Assembly: GCF_014898055.3 (NCBI RefSeq)
Contig: NW_023601543.1
Location: 66,601,782 to 66,665,781 of the forward strand
Direction: 5' to 3'
Source of the DNA: Talpa occidentalis
Taxonomy: Eukaryota > Chordata > Mammalia > Eulipotyphla > Talpidae
DNA: 64,000 nt
Both the position numbers and the translations under genes were made by a program. Positions within the stretch are counted from its first letter, which is position 1. Every line of letters starts with the position of its first letter. Positions 13,301 through 24,513 of this stretch are shown one piece after another. A model generated the notes under the pieces. That model ran no database searches. It was not told the origin of the DNA and saw only the letters and a list, made by a program, of their open reading frames with translations.

Positions 13301-13595
13301 AATTCACACAACTCCAGATCCATGCTTACTAAACTGTCTCTCGTTAACAGTGGAACATGCTGGGGAGTCAAATGTTTTATGGCTGTACAGAAGTGGTTAA
13401 TGAATAGCCAACGAAGCATCGCAAAACATTTATTATACTTGCAGAATAATAGAAAGGCTGGGAATGCAGAAATTTAATGTGTGATCAGGTGTGGAAGCCA
13501 GGGGGCATAGGCAGCTTAGATTTCCTTTCAGGAAAACTTGCTGTTCAGCTGCAAGGGGTGAGGTCGGCTGAAAGCCTCAAAATGCATCACCTTCC
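10376..13595. other. Intergenic, no gene seen
   Basis: Includes a MER5 fragment at 10535-10640 and a possible MIR tail near 12330-12400. Several 60-115 codon open frames (10965-11312 minus, 11779-12282 plus, 12513-12803 minus) have no recognisable domains, and I find no paired splice sites that would make them exons. Confidence 0.45.
10535..10640 (-). mobile_element. MER5-like (hAT-Charlie) fragment
   Basis: Contains ATTCTGATTCAGTGGATCTG and TTCCAGGTGATGCTT, matching internal and terminal features of MER5A/B. Confidence 0.6.
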
Positions 13596-13604
13596 TTTGG
13601 ACTG

Positions 13605-13935
13605 AAAGTGTGTGTCCTCCTAAAATTAATGTTGAAATCCTAATCCCTGATGTAATGGTGTTAGGAGGTGGGCATCTTTGTGAGGTCATTACACCTTGAG
13701 GGAGGAGCCCTCCTGAAAGTGTTTAGTGCCCTTATAAAAGACAGGAAATTGTCTCCTGTGTGTCTGCTCTCCACCATGTGAGAGGACATTGAATGGAGCA
13801 CCACCTTTAAATGGGGAAAGGGTCCCCAAAGAATCTACCAGTATCTTGCTCTTGCACTTCCCTCTAGAACTGTGAGAAATAATTGTTTAAGTCAAATTGT
13901 ATGGTACACTTGTTAGAGCAACATAAACTACGGCA
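13605..13935 (+). mobile_element. MLT1-type MaLR LTR, near complete
   Basis: Shows TGTTGAAATCCTAATCCCTG, GTGTTAGGAGGTGGGC, GTGCCCTTATAAAAGACAGG, CCACCATGTGAGAGGACATT and AGAACTGTGAGAAATAATTG in the MLT1 order. Confidence 0.85.
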
Positions 13936-15255
13936 TTTGACAAACTGATGCCATGCTCTTCCTGGGCAGCTCCCAGTCAATGGCTGTGCATAGTGGGAGT
14001 ATGAAGACCTGTCCATTCCTGCCCAATGTGGGGGGACTCAAATAGGAAATCTTTACTCCCTGGTTTCCTATTCTGTTGGCTGAGACTGTCAGATCTGCAT
14101 CATAGCCTGAGGCTCTCTCTGCCAAATCCTGCTCTCTTCCCTTTTAGGCAGTATTCCACAATAATCTTTTTTTGTTCATAAAAGTCTCCATGTCTGCATC
14201 CCAAAGGATCCAATGATCTGTCTAAACCTGTATCTAATTTAAAGAAAAATATAATTTTAAATCAAGGTCAGAGATGGTAAAACATCTGCAAAAATTTCTA
14301 CTCCTAAATAAATTTTCTCTCCCTAGGAAAAACAGTCTAGTTCCTTAGGCAAGTCACCATGCCAGTATAAATATGTCTTTTGGGGGAGTCTCAATTAGCA
14401 ATCCTATAACAAGAGGAAGGTTTAGTGGTGACTGCTCCAAGTACAGGGAGTACATCGTCTCTGGAGAAATTAAAAATAATGAAGTCAACTGAAACTTTGT
14501 GTGTTTTTATTATCAGCATGTGCCACACAGTTTTTAAAAATCTCAGTGATAAAATACTGCTTCCTGGCGGGGTAGAGTACTCGCATGTCTACCCCACCCA
14601 GCCACATAGTATGCCACTGTGAGCTGATTAAATTATAAATGTGAAACAGACCTCTTTAAAGCTGCTTTCAACTTCGAAATCTCAGAGTCTCCCTTTATTA
14701 GTCTCTTAATAAAAAAATGGATAAATCCTCCCTTTTCTAGTCCCTTAATATAAAATTGGGCAAATCCTTTATTTTTGGATCTTAAATTTTTGTTCCTACT
14801 TAAAACTCTAGTGGCACATATTTTTTAAAAGATCTTAAGTTAACACTGGGTTTGTGAGTCAAGAGGATCAGAGTGATTGGGGTTGTGGTCTGCTCGCCTT
14901 GTCATTCCTCCTTCCTTCTGTAGCACTTTATGTGTATGATGTCATTGGTGGGGTCTGGGTCTGGGACTATCCTTTACCTCACTTACACTTGTATCTTCTC
15001 CAGGCTGGGGAGTAGGGAGGAAAATCAGGACTCACACTGTCAGAAATCCACAGTCTGCAGTTGGGGCAAGTGTAACATGTCAACTGCCTGAATCCTTCTC
15101 CACCACCTCTAGAGCCAAGGGGCCACATTTGCAGCCAGAAATAATAAATGTACCAATGGAGTCTAAAAAGAAAAGAGAGGGATAAATGTGTAGAATGCTT
15201 CTTAAATAGACAGTGACTGAGAAGTTCCTAAATGTGCAGAGATTTAGATATGCAA
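13936..15255. other. Intergenic, nothing recognised
   Basis: Mixed composition, no exon or known repeat that I can place. Confidence 0.4.
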
Positions 15256-15273
15256 GTACAATTTTTCAATCAA

Positions 15274-15540
15274 GGGCCTCCCTGGTGGCGCAGAGGTTGA
15301 GCACTGAGTTGAGAAGCTACCTGCAACTTCTGCAGTGCCGGTTCGATCCCCGGCCACCGGGCGAGGGTCCCACATGGCGCGACAGACCTCTCCTGCCGTG
15401 CCCGCTGCTCCCCTCAGCAGTGTACTTCGTCAGTCTGCCTGTTCTGCTCCCTGCTCTGGCTCTGGTGAATTCTCTCACCCTCCCGCGCTTCTGACTGTAC
15501 CCAGTGCTTGTATAAATAAATAAATCTTTAAAAAAAAAGA
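15274..15540 (+). mobile_element. tRNA-derived SINE, young subfamily, full length
   Basis: Head GGGCCTCCCTGGTGGCGCAG, B-box-like GGTTCGATCCCC, tail (TAAA)nTCTTTAAAAAAAA. A 16-bp target duplication with one mismatch flanks it (ACAATTTTTCAATCAA at 15258-15273; ACAAATTTTCAATCAA at 15541-15556). Confidence 0.95.
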
Positions 15541-15599
15541 ACAAATTTTCAATCAAAAATGATCTTTTCCAAGATATATAAAATGATCTTTGAAGTTGT

Positions 15600-15960
15600 A
15601 AGAAAAAAAATTCTCATAGAAAGGAACCCTGAAAAGATAAGAGAATTTCTCAACAGCAACTTTGTGGGCCAGGAAAGAATGGGATAATACATTTTAAAAA
15701 AATGCTCATAGAATGAAACTTCCAATCAAGAATATTTTATACAGCAAAGTTTTCCTTTAGAACTGAGGGCCAAATAAAAACCTTCCCTAAAAACAACAGC
15801 TACTGGAATTTACCACCACTAAGCCTGCCTTACAAGAAACTCTGAAAGGTATTCTTCACACTGAAAGAAAGACACTAATTAGTAACAAAAATAGACAACA
15901 CACTGGTAAAGGTATGTATGTATTCAGATACAGAATACTCTAACATTACACTATGGTGTT
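15600..15960 (+). mobile_element. Old L1 fragment (5'/ORF1-side sequence)
   Basis: Contains AGGAAAGAATGGGATAATAC, CCAATCAAGAATATTTTATA and AAGCCTGCCTTACAAGAAAC, a combination typical of L1M elements on the 5' side of ORF2. It continues after the SINE at 15982. Confidence 0.65.
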
Positions 15961-15981
15961 GTGTTAATTAATTATACTATA

Positions 15982-16240
15982 GGGGCCTCCCTGGTGGCGC
16001 AAGGGGTTAAGATGCAGCACTATGAAGCTATCCACAGCCACTGCAGAATAAGTTTGATCCCCAGCCAGGGAGCAACCCACATGGCGCAGCAGATCTCTCC
16101 TGTCTCTCCCGGTGTTCCCCTCAGTAGTGTGTTTCAATCTGCCTGTTCTGCTCCTCACTCTATCTCTGGTGAATCCTCTCACCCCCCACACTTCTGGCCT
16201 GTACCCCAGTTCTTGTATGCATAAATAAATCTTTAAAAAA
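15982..16240 (+). mobile_element. tRNA-derived SINE, old subfamily, full length
   Basis: Flanked by a perfect 14-bp target duplication TTAATTATACTATA (15968-15981 and 16241-16254). The old-type tail reads GCCTGTACCCCAGTTCTTG, and the head has GGGGTTAAG in place of the young GCGGTTGAG. Confidence 0.95.
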
Positions 16241-16399
16241 TTAATTATACTATAAAGGTTAAAGGACTAAAGTGTTAAAAATAACTATAGCTACAACAAA
16301 TACTTATTTGATAGACAAAATAAAAAGGATTTAAATGGTGACATCAAAACAGGAAGAGTAAAAGGGTAGAGTTTTTGTATGTGATCAAAGTTAAATTAT

Positions 16400-16740
16400 A
16401 ATCAGCATAAATGAACTGTTCCTTCTCCCTCTCTCTCTCAAATGGAACTAATGGACATATACAGAACATTCCATTCAGCAGCAGCAGAACACATTCTTCT
16501 CAAGTACACATGGAACATCTCTAGATTGATTTCACGATGTGTCTCAAAACAAGTTTTAGAAAGTTAAAGAAAATTGAAATCATACCAATATCTTCTCCAC
16601 AATGGTCAGAAACTAGAAATCTAGCAGAGGAAATATGGAAAATACATAAATATGTGGAGATTAAACAATACACTCCTGAACAACCAGTGGGTCAAAAAAG
16701 AAAATTAAAAAGGAAATCAGGTCTTATCATGAAACAAAAG
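16400..16740 (+). mobile_element. L1 ORF2 endonuclease-domain remnant
   Basis: Contains ACAGAACATTCCATTCAGCA, ATTGAAATCATACCAATATC and CAACCAGTGGGTCAAAAAAG, corresponding to the C-terminal part of the L1 endonuclease domain. Frameshifted. The sequence jumps at about 16745 to L1 3' end sequence, implying an internal deletion or a second insertion. Confidence 0.68.
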
Positions 16741-17165
16741 CACAGAATGTACATGCCCATTGGTGGATGAGTGGATGAAGATGTGGTATATATACACAAT
16801 GGGATATTGCTCAACTATAGAAAAAGATGAAATCTTACCACTTGTGACAGTATCCTCCAAGGGGATTTATTAAGTAAAATAAGTCAAAAAGAGAGCGACA
16901 AGTACCATACAATTTCAACCATATATGGAATATAAAGAAGCAGGGCAAAAACAAACAAACAAACAAACAAACAAACAAACAAACAAAAAGCAAGAGCGTG
17001 ACAATAGAGTGGGAGTTACCGGAAGGTGGAGTAGATAGAGGGGGTCAATTTGGTTGTGGATGTGGTGTGGTATATACATTTTTGACGGTGTGAAGCTGTA
17101 CTCTTCAAACTTATGCACTGTGAGAAACCAATGTCACCACAACAAAACCAAGTAATCTAAAAAGA
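16741..17165 (+). mobile_element. L1 3' end
   Basis: Contains GTGGATGAAGATGTGGTATA, GGGATATTGCTCAACTATAG and AAGTAAAATAAGTCAAAAAG (ORF2 end), then 3' UTR sequence ending CAATGTCACCACAACAAAAC. An AAAC microsatellite has expanded at 16947-16987. The tandem array starts just after it. Confidence 0.75.
16947..16987 (+). repeat. (AAAC)n microsatellite
   Basis: About ten AAAC units within an L1 3' UTR. Confidence 0.93.
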
Positions 17166-17221
17166 AAAGTTAGAAACCAGAACATCTTCAGCAGCAAAGA
17201 GCAAGAGGAAGCCAGAGCTAG

Positions 17222-18290
17222 TATCTTAGTTCAAGAACTAGAATAAACACATCTACCAGCCACAATTTTAGAGCTAGAAGAGGCTCAATCACAGTGGTTT
17301 TTCAAGCGCAAGAGCTAAAAGAAGCAACAATGTGTAGAGCAGCAGCAGGCTCAAATAATAGTGCTCTTTTAAACTCAAGAGCTAGATTAAACAACAACAA
17401 CAAAACCCTCACCTTCTTCAACTTCAGAGCAAGAGCAGGCATAAACCACAGCTTTCATTCAATATCAAGGGCTAATCAAGAACCTACATTTCTAGCTTCC
17501 AAAGAAGATAGCCTCTAACTATATTTCTCATTCAAGCTCAAGAGCTACAATAAACACATATGCTAACTAAAAATTCAGAGCCAGAGCAAACTCCAGCCAC
17601 AGCTTTCCTTCAAGATCAAGAGCCAGACCAATCACCACCACCAGCTCCTGCTCCAGGTCAGGCTCCAAGAAATCATTCTGACTCAAGTTCAAGAGCTAGA
17701 AAAGCATGTGCATATGCTATCTCCAGATTCAGAGCAATAGCAGACTCAAGCCAGAGTTCTCACAGAAGCTCAAGAGCTAAAACAAGCACATAACCAGCTA
17801 CTATTTCAGACCAATGTCATACTCAAGCAACAGTTTCATTCAAGCTCAGGAGCTAGAATAATAACCTGCATAAGAATTAGCTTCAGCTTCAGAGTCAGAG
17901 CAAGTTGAAGACACAGCTCTCATTTCAAATCTAGAGCTTCAACAAGCACCTATGCTCTCTCCAATTCCAAAGCCAAAGGAGAGAGTCAAGCAACAGTTTT
18001 CATTCAATCTTCAGAGTTAGAACTTATATGAAAGTGTGTTCTGGGACTAGGTCTAGCACTCCAGCAATTTCCATAAATAGTTCTCATTCTAGAGCTTAAG
18101 CCAGCACCAGTAAAAGCACGACCATTAGTTCTTGAGCTCCATGGTACTTCAGCTCTAACTCCAGAGCATGAGCACACTCTGGTTCTTGATCTAGAGACAA
18201 TAGAACAAGTTCTCACAGCAGCTCTGGTTCTTGATCTAGAGAAAATAGAACAAGTTCTCACAGCAGCTCAGGTCCTAAATCCAGTTTTTG
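17222..18290 (+). repeat. Degenerate ~78-bp tandem array, possibly decayed coding repeat
   Basis: About 13 diverged units, marked by the recurring core CAAGCTCAAGAGCTAGAA near 17230, 17300, 17376, 17460, 17534, 17611, 17685, 17766 and 17839, spacing 70-86 bp. Later units near 17925, 18005 and 18085 are more diverged. A second core, TTCAGAGCAAGAGCAG, falls mid-unit, and CACAGTTCTCATTC marks the unit boundary. The inferred consensus is about 78 bp and reads without stops as 26 residues rich in Ser, Arg and Ala (SSSRAR ... RFRARADSS). Actual copies carry frameshifts and stops, with the longest runs at 17294-17518 and 17560-17793 in different frames. I do not recognise the family. It could be a dead exon of a Ser/Arg-rich repeat protein, or a minisatellite that happens to lack stops. 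It lies directly after an L1 3' end. Confidence 0.75.
18177..18266 (+). repeat. 45-bp tandem duplication inside the array
   Basis: Units 18177-18221 and 18222-18266 differ at a single base (GAGACAATAG versus GAGAAAATAG), so this is much younger than the surrounding array. The length is a multiple of three. Confidence 0.93.
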
Positions 18291-18685
18291 TCCCCATGTA
18301 CTGAGTGACAGTAAATCTCAGCAATTTTTCCAGCTCCTGCAATTCTGTCATTGTCAGATCCTGAGCCATAACTACTACCAGCTAAAATACCAGAGACTTC
18401 CTTCCTCTCCCCTATGACAGCATCTTTTGGCATTTATTTTTATATATATTTAATGGTATATACTATCATACAAAATTCACTTAAAATCAAATTTAATGCT
18501 TTGATCATTAAAAAAACTATAGGATGCTACATAATTAGTTCTAAAAGGAAGCTTATAGTGATAAAATGGCTACATTAAGAAATCAGAAATACAGATGAAT
18601 TTTAACTAAAAAACACCCAAATATTAGTATTGAGCAGAGGGCTATTTTCAGAGCAATTTTCATAATACATCCTTTCATGATTATC
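18291..18685. other. Spacer between tandem array and L1
   Basis: Nothing recognised. The first ~130 bp (CAGCTCCTGCAATTCTG) may be further decayed array units. The rest is AT-rich. Confidence 0.35.
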
Positions 18686-19984
18686 ATGATTTAAAAAAAA
18701 AAAACAAAACACTTCACAAGCTCTTCCAAAAATTTGAAGAGGAGGGAACACTCCCAAAGTCAATTTAGAAAGCCAGCATTACCCTGACAGTAACATTATA
18801 TAAAAGCACTACAAGAAAAGAAAACTATAGGTCTATATGCCTGATGAAAATAGAGGCAAAAATTCCTAACAAAATATTACCAACCATTAAAGGAATTATA
18901 AACTATAATCAAGCAGGTTTCTTCCTTGGAATGCAAGGTTTAAACAAATGCAAGACCAATGTGATACACCACATTAATTAAACCAAAGATAAAAATTAGA
19001 TAATCATCTCATTAGATAAAGAAAAAGCATTTGACAAAATACATTCTTTAATGATAAAAAGAACCACTCCACAACGGGTTTATAGGGAACATACCTCAAG
19101 ATACTAAAGGTCATATACGACAAATCCACAGCAAAATCACACTAATTAGTGAAAGCTGAAAGCTTCTCTAAGATCAGGACTAAGACAAGGGTGCCTACTC
19201 ACACCACTCCCACTTGCCATAGTACTGGAAGTCCTAGCCAGAGCAGTCTGGCAAGAAAAACAAAAGGCCTCCAAACAGGAAATGATTCAGTAAAAATTGT
19301 CTTTGTTTGCAGATGGTATGACCTTATAGGAGCAAATCGTGAAATCTTCACCAAACTGCTAGAACAAATCAACAAATTCAGTAAAGCTGCAGGATACAAA
19401 AGTCAACATACAGAATACAGTTGCGCTTTTATAAAACAACAGCCAAAAAGGAAACAAATGATCCCATTCACAACAGCATCAAAACAATAAATACTTAGGA
19501 ATAAATTTAACAAGGTGATGAAAAATCTGTACACTGAAAATTATGACTTTGATGAAGGAAACTGAAGATAGAAACAAATGGAAATGTATCCTGTGTTCAT
19601 GGATTGGAAGAATTAATATTGTTGTAAAGTCTCTATTAATCAGTTATCTGTAGATTCAATGCAATCCATATCAAAATCCAATGCTACTTTTCACAGAAAT
19701 AGAGAAAATAATTATAAGATTTGTATTCAACCACAAAGACCCAAAAATAATTGAATCAATCCAGAGATAAAACAACAAAGTTGGATTTCTAATAATACAA
19801 GGTTATAGTACTCAAAAATGATTGGCTCTGGCAGAAAAATAGGCAAAGTTAAGGAACAACATCAAAAATCTCAGAAATACCCGCCCTAATATTTAACAGG
19901 AAGCAAGAATATCCAGTGGGAAATTACCGTCAATAAACAGGGCTGAGAAAAGTGGAATAATTTGTGCAAAAATATAAAACTGGA

Positions 19985-20092
19985 GGGCCTCCCCTGGTGG
20001 TGCAGCAGTTGAGTGCTGGTCTGCCAGGCTGCCCACAGCCTCTGCAGCACCAGTTCATTCCCCGGCCGCCGGTGAGGGTCCCACAAATATAT
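19985..20092 (+). mobile_element. SINE head-only copy, ends at GAGGGTCCCACA
   Basis: Carries the complete tRNA-like head (GGGCCTCCCCTGGTGGTGCAG to GGTGAGGGTCCCACA) and then a short AT tail, lacking the ~140-bp 3' body. A perfect 13-bp target duplication ATATAAAACTGGA (19972-19984 and 20093-20105) shows it was inserted in this short form. Confidence 0.92.
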
Positions 20093-20194
20093 ATATAAAA
20101 CTGGACCAGTGTTTAAAAATACACCTCTCACAAAAATCAACTCAAAGTGGATTAAAGACTTAAACATAAGAAATGAACGTTTAAAGCTTCTACC

Positions 20195-20228
<34 letters not shown>

Positions 20229-20893
20229 AAAGCTTTTTGACATTGATCTTGGCCATGATTTCCAAGATATGATACCAAAATAAAAAGTAAACAACAATAG
20301 CACAAATAAACACATGGGGCTACACCAAACTAAACAGATTCTGCACATCACCAGAAACAATCAACAAAATGAAAAGGGAACCTAGGGGGTGGGAGAAAAT
20401 ATTTGAAAGTTTTAATTGGATAAAGTGTTAATATCCAAAATATACATAAAAGTCATATAACTCAGTAGCAGAAACAAAACCACAATAACCCAATTTGAAA
20501 ATGGGCAGAGGAACTGAATAGACAGTTTTCCAGAGGAGAAATACAAACGACCAACATGTTCATGAAAAGATGCTCAACATCACTAATCATCAGGGAAATA
20601 TAATTCAAAATCAGAATGAGACATGTCACACATATTAGAATGACAATATCAGTGATACACGAGATAACAAGTGCTGACAAGGATGTGGAAAAAAGGAACC
20701 TTGTGCACAGATGGTACTTCTAGAAGTACCATGTATTATCAATCCCATTCCTGGGTAACCATGCAAAGAAATTGAAATCAGTATCTTGTAGAGATATCTA
20801 CACACCCATATTCACTGCACCACTATTCAAATAGCCAAGATATGGGAACAATCCAAGTGTCAGTTAAGGGTTGAATGGATAAAGGACTTGTGG

Positions 20894-20895
<2 letters not shown>

Positions 20896-20936
<41 letters not shown>

Positions 20937-20938
20937 AC
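20896..20938 (+). repeat. (CA)n microsatellite
   Basis: About 20 CA units with one AT interruption, in L1 ORF2 sequence. Confidence 0.95.
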
Positions 20939-21666
20939 GATGGAATATTTTTCAGCGATGAGAAAGAAGGCTATCCTGCTTTTTGCAGCAACTTGAATGA
21001 ACCTTGAAGGTGTTAGGCAAACTGAAATAGGACAGAGAAAGACAACTACTATGTAGAACTCACTTAAGCATGGAGTTAAAAAATGTCAACCCCAGAAAAA
21101 CATTAGAGTGGTAGTTAGCCAGGGACGGGAGGGTGAAGGAAATGGGGAGATGATTGCCAAAGGGTGATAATTTCCAGTTATAAGATTAACAAGTTCTGGG
21201 AATCTAACACATAGCATGGTGATTATAGCTCATACTGTGTTACATACTTGAAAGTTGCCAAGAGAGTAGATCTTAAATGTTCTCACCACAAAAATGAAAT
21301 GGTAACTACAGGATGGAATGGGGGTGTTTATGTAAGTATCAAATCAACACATTGTACACCTTAAACTTGCACAATGTTATATGTCAATTATACCAATAAA
21401 GCTGGAAGAAAATGTAGGTCTTCCATGTGTCTTATTCCAGGACATGGGCTGCAGGGGCAGTGTCCACAAGGGCATAATCTCCTCCTGGCAGGGATATACA
21501 TTTTCCAGACAGGCGGCTGGAGATGTGCAATGCCTCCTAAGAACTAGGTTTGGGAACTGACAAACTGTTGTATCCTCCCAGCTGATACTGGCCACAGCAA
21601 GCCACATGTGGAAGTCCAGCATCTTGGACTGGGTGGGGCATATATATTCCTCAAAAAGTGGGTTGT

Positions 21667-21915
21667 GGGGCTTCTCTGGTGGCCTAGGGATTGAGTTTCA
21701 GCACTACCACTGCTAAGGCTTAAGTTCGATCCCCAGCCAGGGAACTAACTCATGAGGTGCTGCAGACCCCTCCTGTCTTGCCCACTGCTCCTCCTCAGCA
21801 GTGTATTTCGGTAGATCTGCCTGTTCTGCTCCCCACTCTGTGGTGAATCCTCTCACCACCACCACCACCCCGCCCCTGCACCTAGTTCTACATAAAAATA
21901 AATAATTTTTAATAA
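21667..21915 (+). mobile_element. tRNA-derived SINE, old subfamily
   Basis: Diverged copy from GGGGCTTCTCTGGTGGCCTAG to an AAATAAATAATTTTTAATAAA tail, with a (CAC)n expansion near its 3' end. A degenerate target duplication (AAGTGGGTTGTGG / AAATGGGTGGTGG) flanks it. Confidence 0.88.
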
Positions 21916-21924
21916 ATGGGTGGT

Positions 21925-24195
21925 GGATAACTGTTTGCTGAAAAATATAATTCAACAGAGCCATTGTTTTTATACCCCTTTTATTTCTTTAAAATCAATA
22001 CCCAAGTGTCTGATAATGCCAATATCTACAGTCACTGTGAATTAAAAAAAGGTAATTTAATAATTTTGTCAAATTTTTTCATGGTACTATGTTTATTTTA
22101 TTGTCATCTATTAGAGAACTTTAACCGAGGCAATTTTGGGGCTTTAAATTACAATTTTGAAGAGATACTTAAATAGTTGAGGTTATAAATTGATGAAGAG
22201 AATTTGCCCATATGTCATAAAGGGAGAAAATGTGCAACTGAATCTAGCCTAAGCCCTTATGTTTCCTCATTCTGGTTCTGCATCGAGGTAGGGAATGCCT
22301 TCTGCTCCCTGGATTTACAAGAGATCAAGTTATTTAAAAGAATGGGATTATCTTTTCTTATAGGTATTTGATTGGATTTAACAATCCCATGCTTAAAACA
22401 TTCCAGGAGGCAAGGTACTGATAATAATATCAGTGGAAAACAAGTTGCAATGAAGAGATGAAATTCAGACTGCAAAGGAAGCCTATTAGGACACACTTCT
22501 CCATGGTCTCTTGTATTTCTGCATGTCTTCTTAGCAGATACTCTAATTGCCTTTGTTCTGGACAAGCTTTTCAAGGATGTTTGTATAATTAACACATTAG
22601 ACCTATCTAGTTTCTCTCTCTGCAACAAGGCAGGTTCATTTACTGTCCAGTATAATAAATACAATTGTCTCCCCTCCAGATCAAAGGGAAGGCAGGCTTA
22701 CTGCTTATTATAAAACAATTGAGACTCTCTAATCTTAGAATTGCTCCTCTGAAAAGCCGCCCACTGTCTGTGCTGATGTCCACATGAGCTAATTTCTTGT
22801 TCCTATGGAACCTGGAGCAAAGTGAACTGATACAAATATTTGGATACTCATGTGGCTTGTTGTTTTGTAATTTTTTTTTTTATTTCTGACACACCAGTCT
22901 TATGTTTTCTGAGAGTATCTCTGGACATTGTCAGACTAACTTACTAGCTTTCAAGTAGTGGAAACCCCAAGGGCTTTCACAGTTCTTAACACAGTCTAGG
23001 TGGGAACTTGAGTCCCAAGTTCAAGTATAAACACATCAGGATCTAGAGTTTTACCTGAGGTAAGTGAATATAAATCAGGGTCAGGTTCACTTGATTTCAA
23101 ACAATCTGGCACATTCCATTCCTTTGATAAATCAATTATCGATACACACCATGTTTAACTTTCAAGTGACACAAGACAACAAATCCTTTTCACCTAACAC
23201 AATACAGCTCTCTCTGATATAAATCAAATGCCTTCACTGTCTATCCCCAGTGTGAAACTTTAAAATTCTAAACATTTCTTTATTATTCTTTGATATTTAT
23301 TCCCCTTCTATTTCAGTCATAATCCTTCTTTGATGTTCTGTAATCTCAAGATTCAATTATAAGATTAAACGTCTTTAACATTATAGAAAAAAGCATGTGA
23401 AAAGAAGGCAGGGGACATAAATTGGTTAATATATAGGAATACATGACAAAGCAAACAGAAAAAAAAATGCTTGAAATCTAGTATCTTGTTTTCTATAGTT
23501 GGTCACAATGTCATAATAGATGTTGATAACTTTCTTCTCCCCCTACCCAATTTTTCTTTTGCTTACAACTGATTATAGTTATTTACCTTTATTTCTAAAA
23601 GATATGAGTCCCTAAGGATCCTGTCTACATTGGGTTATTATAAATTCCATCAGTTCTTAACACTAGACACAGAAGTACAAAGAAGTCCTTCAGAGGATTA
23701 CTTGAATTTCATCTCAATACATATCCACTTTGACCCCACTGTGAAGCAGCGACCCTACGTTTTCTTAGTTATAAGGATCAGCTAGCAGAGAAAACAGAGT
23801 AATATTTTGCCTGTTAATAAACTGGTGTGCTAAATGGGTCATTTGATAATTTCAGTTTTCACTTTGGATTATAAGTCTGGTAGAATGAATACTCTAAACC
23901 AACAGAGCTCTCAAGGATATAAGGGTTTAATTGAAATCAATCTGCCACCTCTCCCTCACTCCCATTGTCCCCTCCCTCACAATGGCACCATATTGACTTC
24001 TCAACATTTGTCGTTGCTATTCCCACACTGGTGATGCAGCAGTGGGAGCGCAGATTCAGTAGGAAAACTACTGATAAAAGTCTCTTACCTCAGGTAAATG
24101 GGCAAATCCTTTTTCCTCATACTTAGATATTATAAGACCTGGGTTATTACTTACATTATTAATATAGTCTTGCCTTTATGGGATAAAAATGTCTG
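21925..24195. other. Intergenic, nothing recognised
   Basis: AT-rich DNA. The longest open frame (22257-22664, minus, 135 codons) lacks any family signature and has no plausible splice or promoter context. Confidence 0.45.
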
Positions 24196-24213
24196 TGAAT
24201 AAATACATTTTCT

Positions 24214-24500
24214 AATATCGGATGGTTTCACTTATAGCAGGAATAGAGGGGAACCAAATAAGACATCAGTGTAAAAAAATAATAACAGTACAAAAACACA
24301 ACAAAGCAAAAGCAAACAATTATAAATCAGAGACATCCTGCAGGGGAGGAGGTGGGAGAGGGATCAGAGGGAGGGAGGGAGGGAGAAGCACAGGGGACTG
24401 AGGTGATGGTGCATTGGGGAAGGAAACTCCATGGAGACTACACCTGAGGGGTTTGGGGGGAAGCAAATATTGTTTAAAAATGAACAATGATGTAAAAAAT
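24214..24500 (+). mobile_element. Younger-lineage L1 3' UTR, 5'-truncated
   Basis: Starts in ATCGGATGGTTTCACTTATA (end of ORF2), then a G-rich polypurine tract at 24339-24400 and a terminus GAACAATGATGTAAAAAATA. Flanked by AAATACATTTTCT (24201-24213) and AAAAACATTTTCT (24501-24513), a 13-bp duplication with one mismatch. The same 3' UTR occurs at 28808-29262 and 54757-54984. Confidence 0.85.
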
Positions 24501-24513
24501 AAAAACATTTTCT

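Larger units (their letters stand above)
18690..21415 (+). mobile_element. L1 LINE, ORF2 reverse transcriptase to 3' UTR, inactive
   Basis: About 2.5 kb of an old L1. Around 18720-19060 lies the region before the catalytic site (TTCCTTGGAATGCAAGG, GATAAAGAAAAAGCATTTGA). Around 19170-19430 is the RT region itself, where GTTTGCAGATGGTATGACCT replaces the codons for the FADD catalytic motif, so the active site is lost. ORF2 C-terminal sequence follows to about 20960, then a 3' UTR ending CAATTATACCAATAAAGCTG. Frame is broken many times. It is interrupted by a head-only SINE (19985-20092), an A-run at 20193-20223 and a CA microsatellite. Confidence 0.88.

Noticed and set aside
22257..22664. 135-codon minus-strand open frame
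   Set aside because: No family signature or biased composition; no flanking splice sites that make sense.
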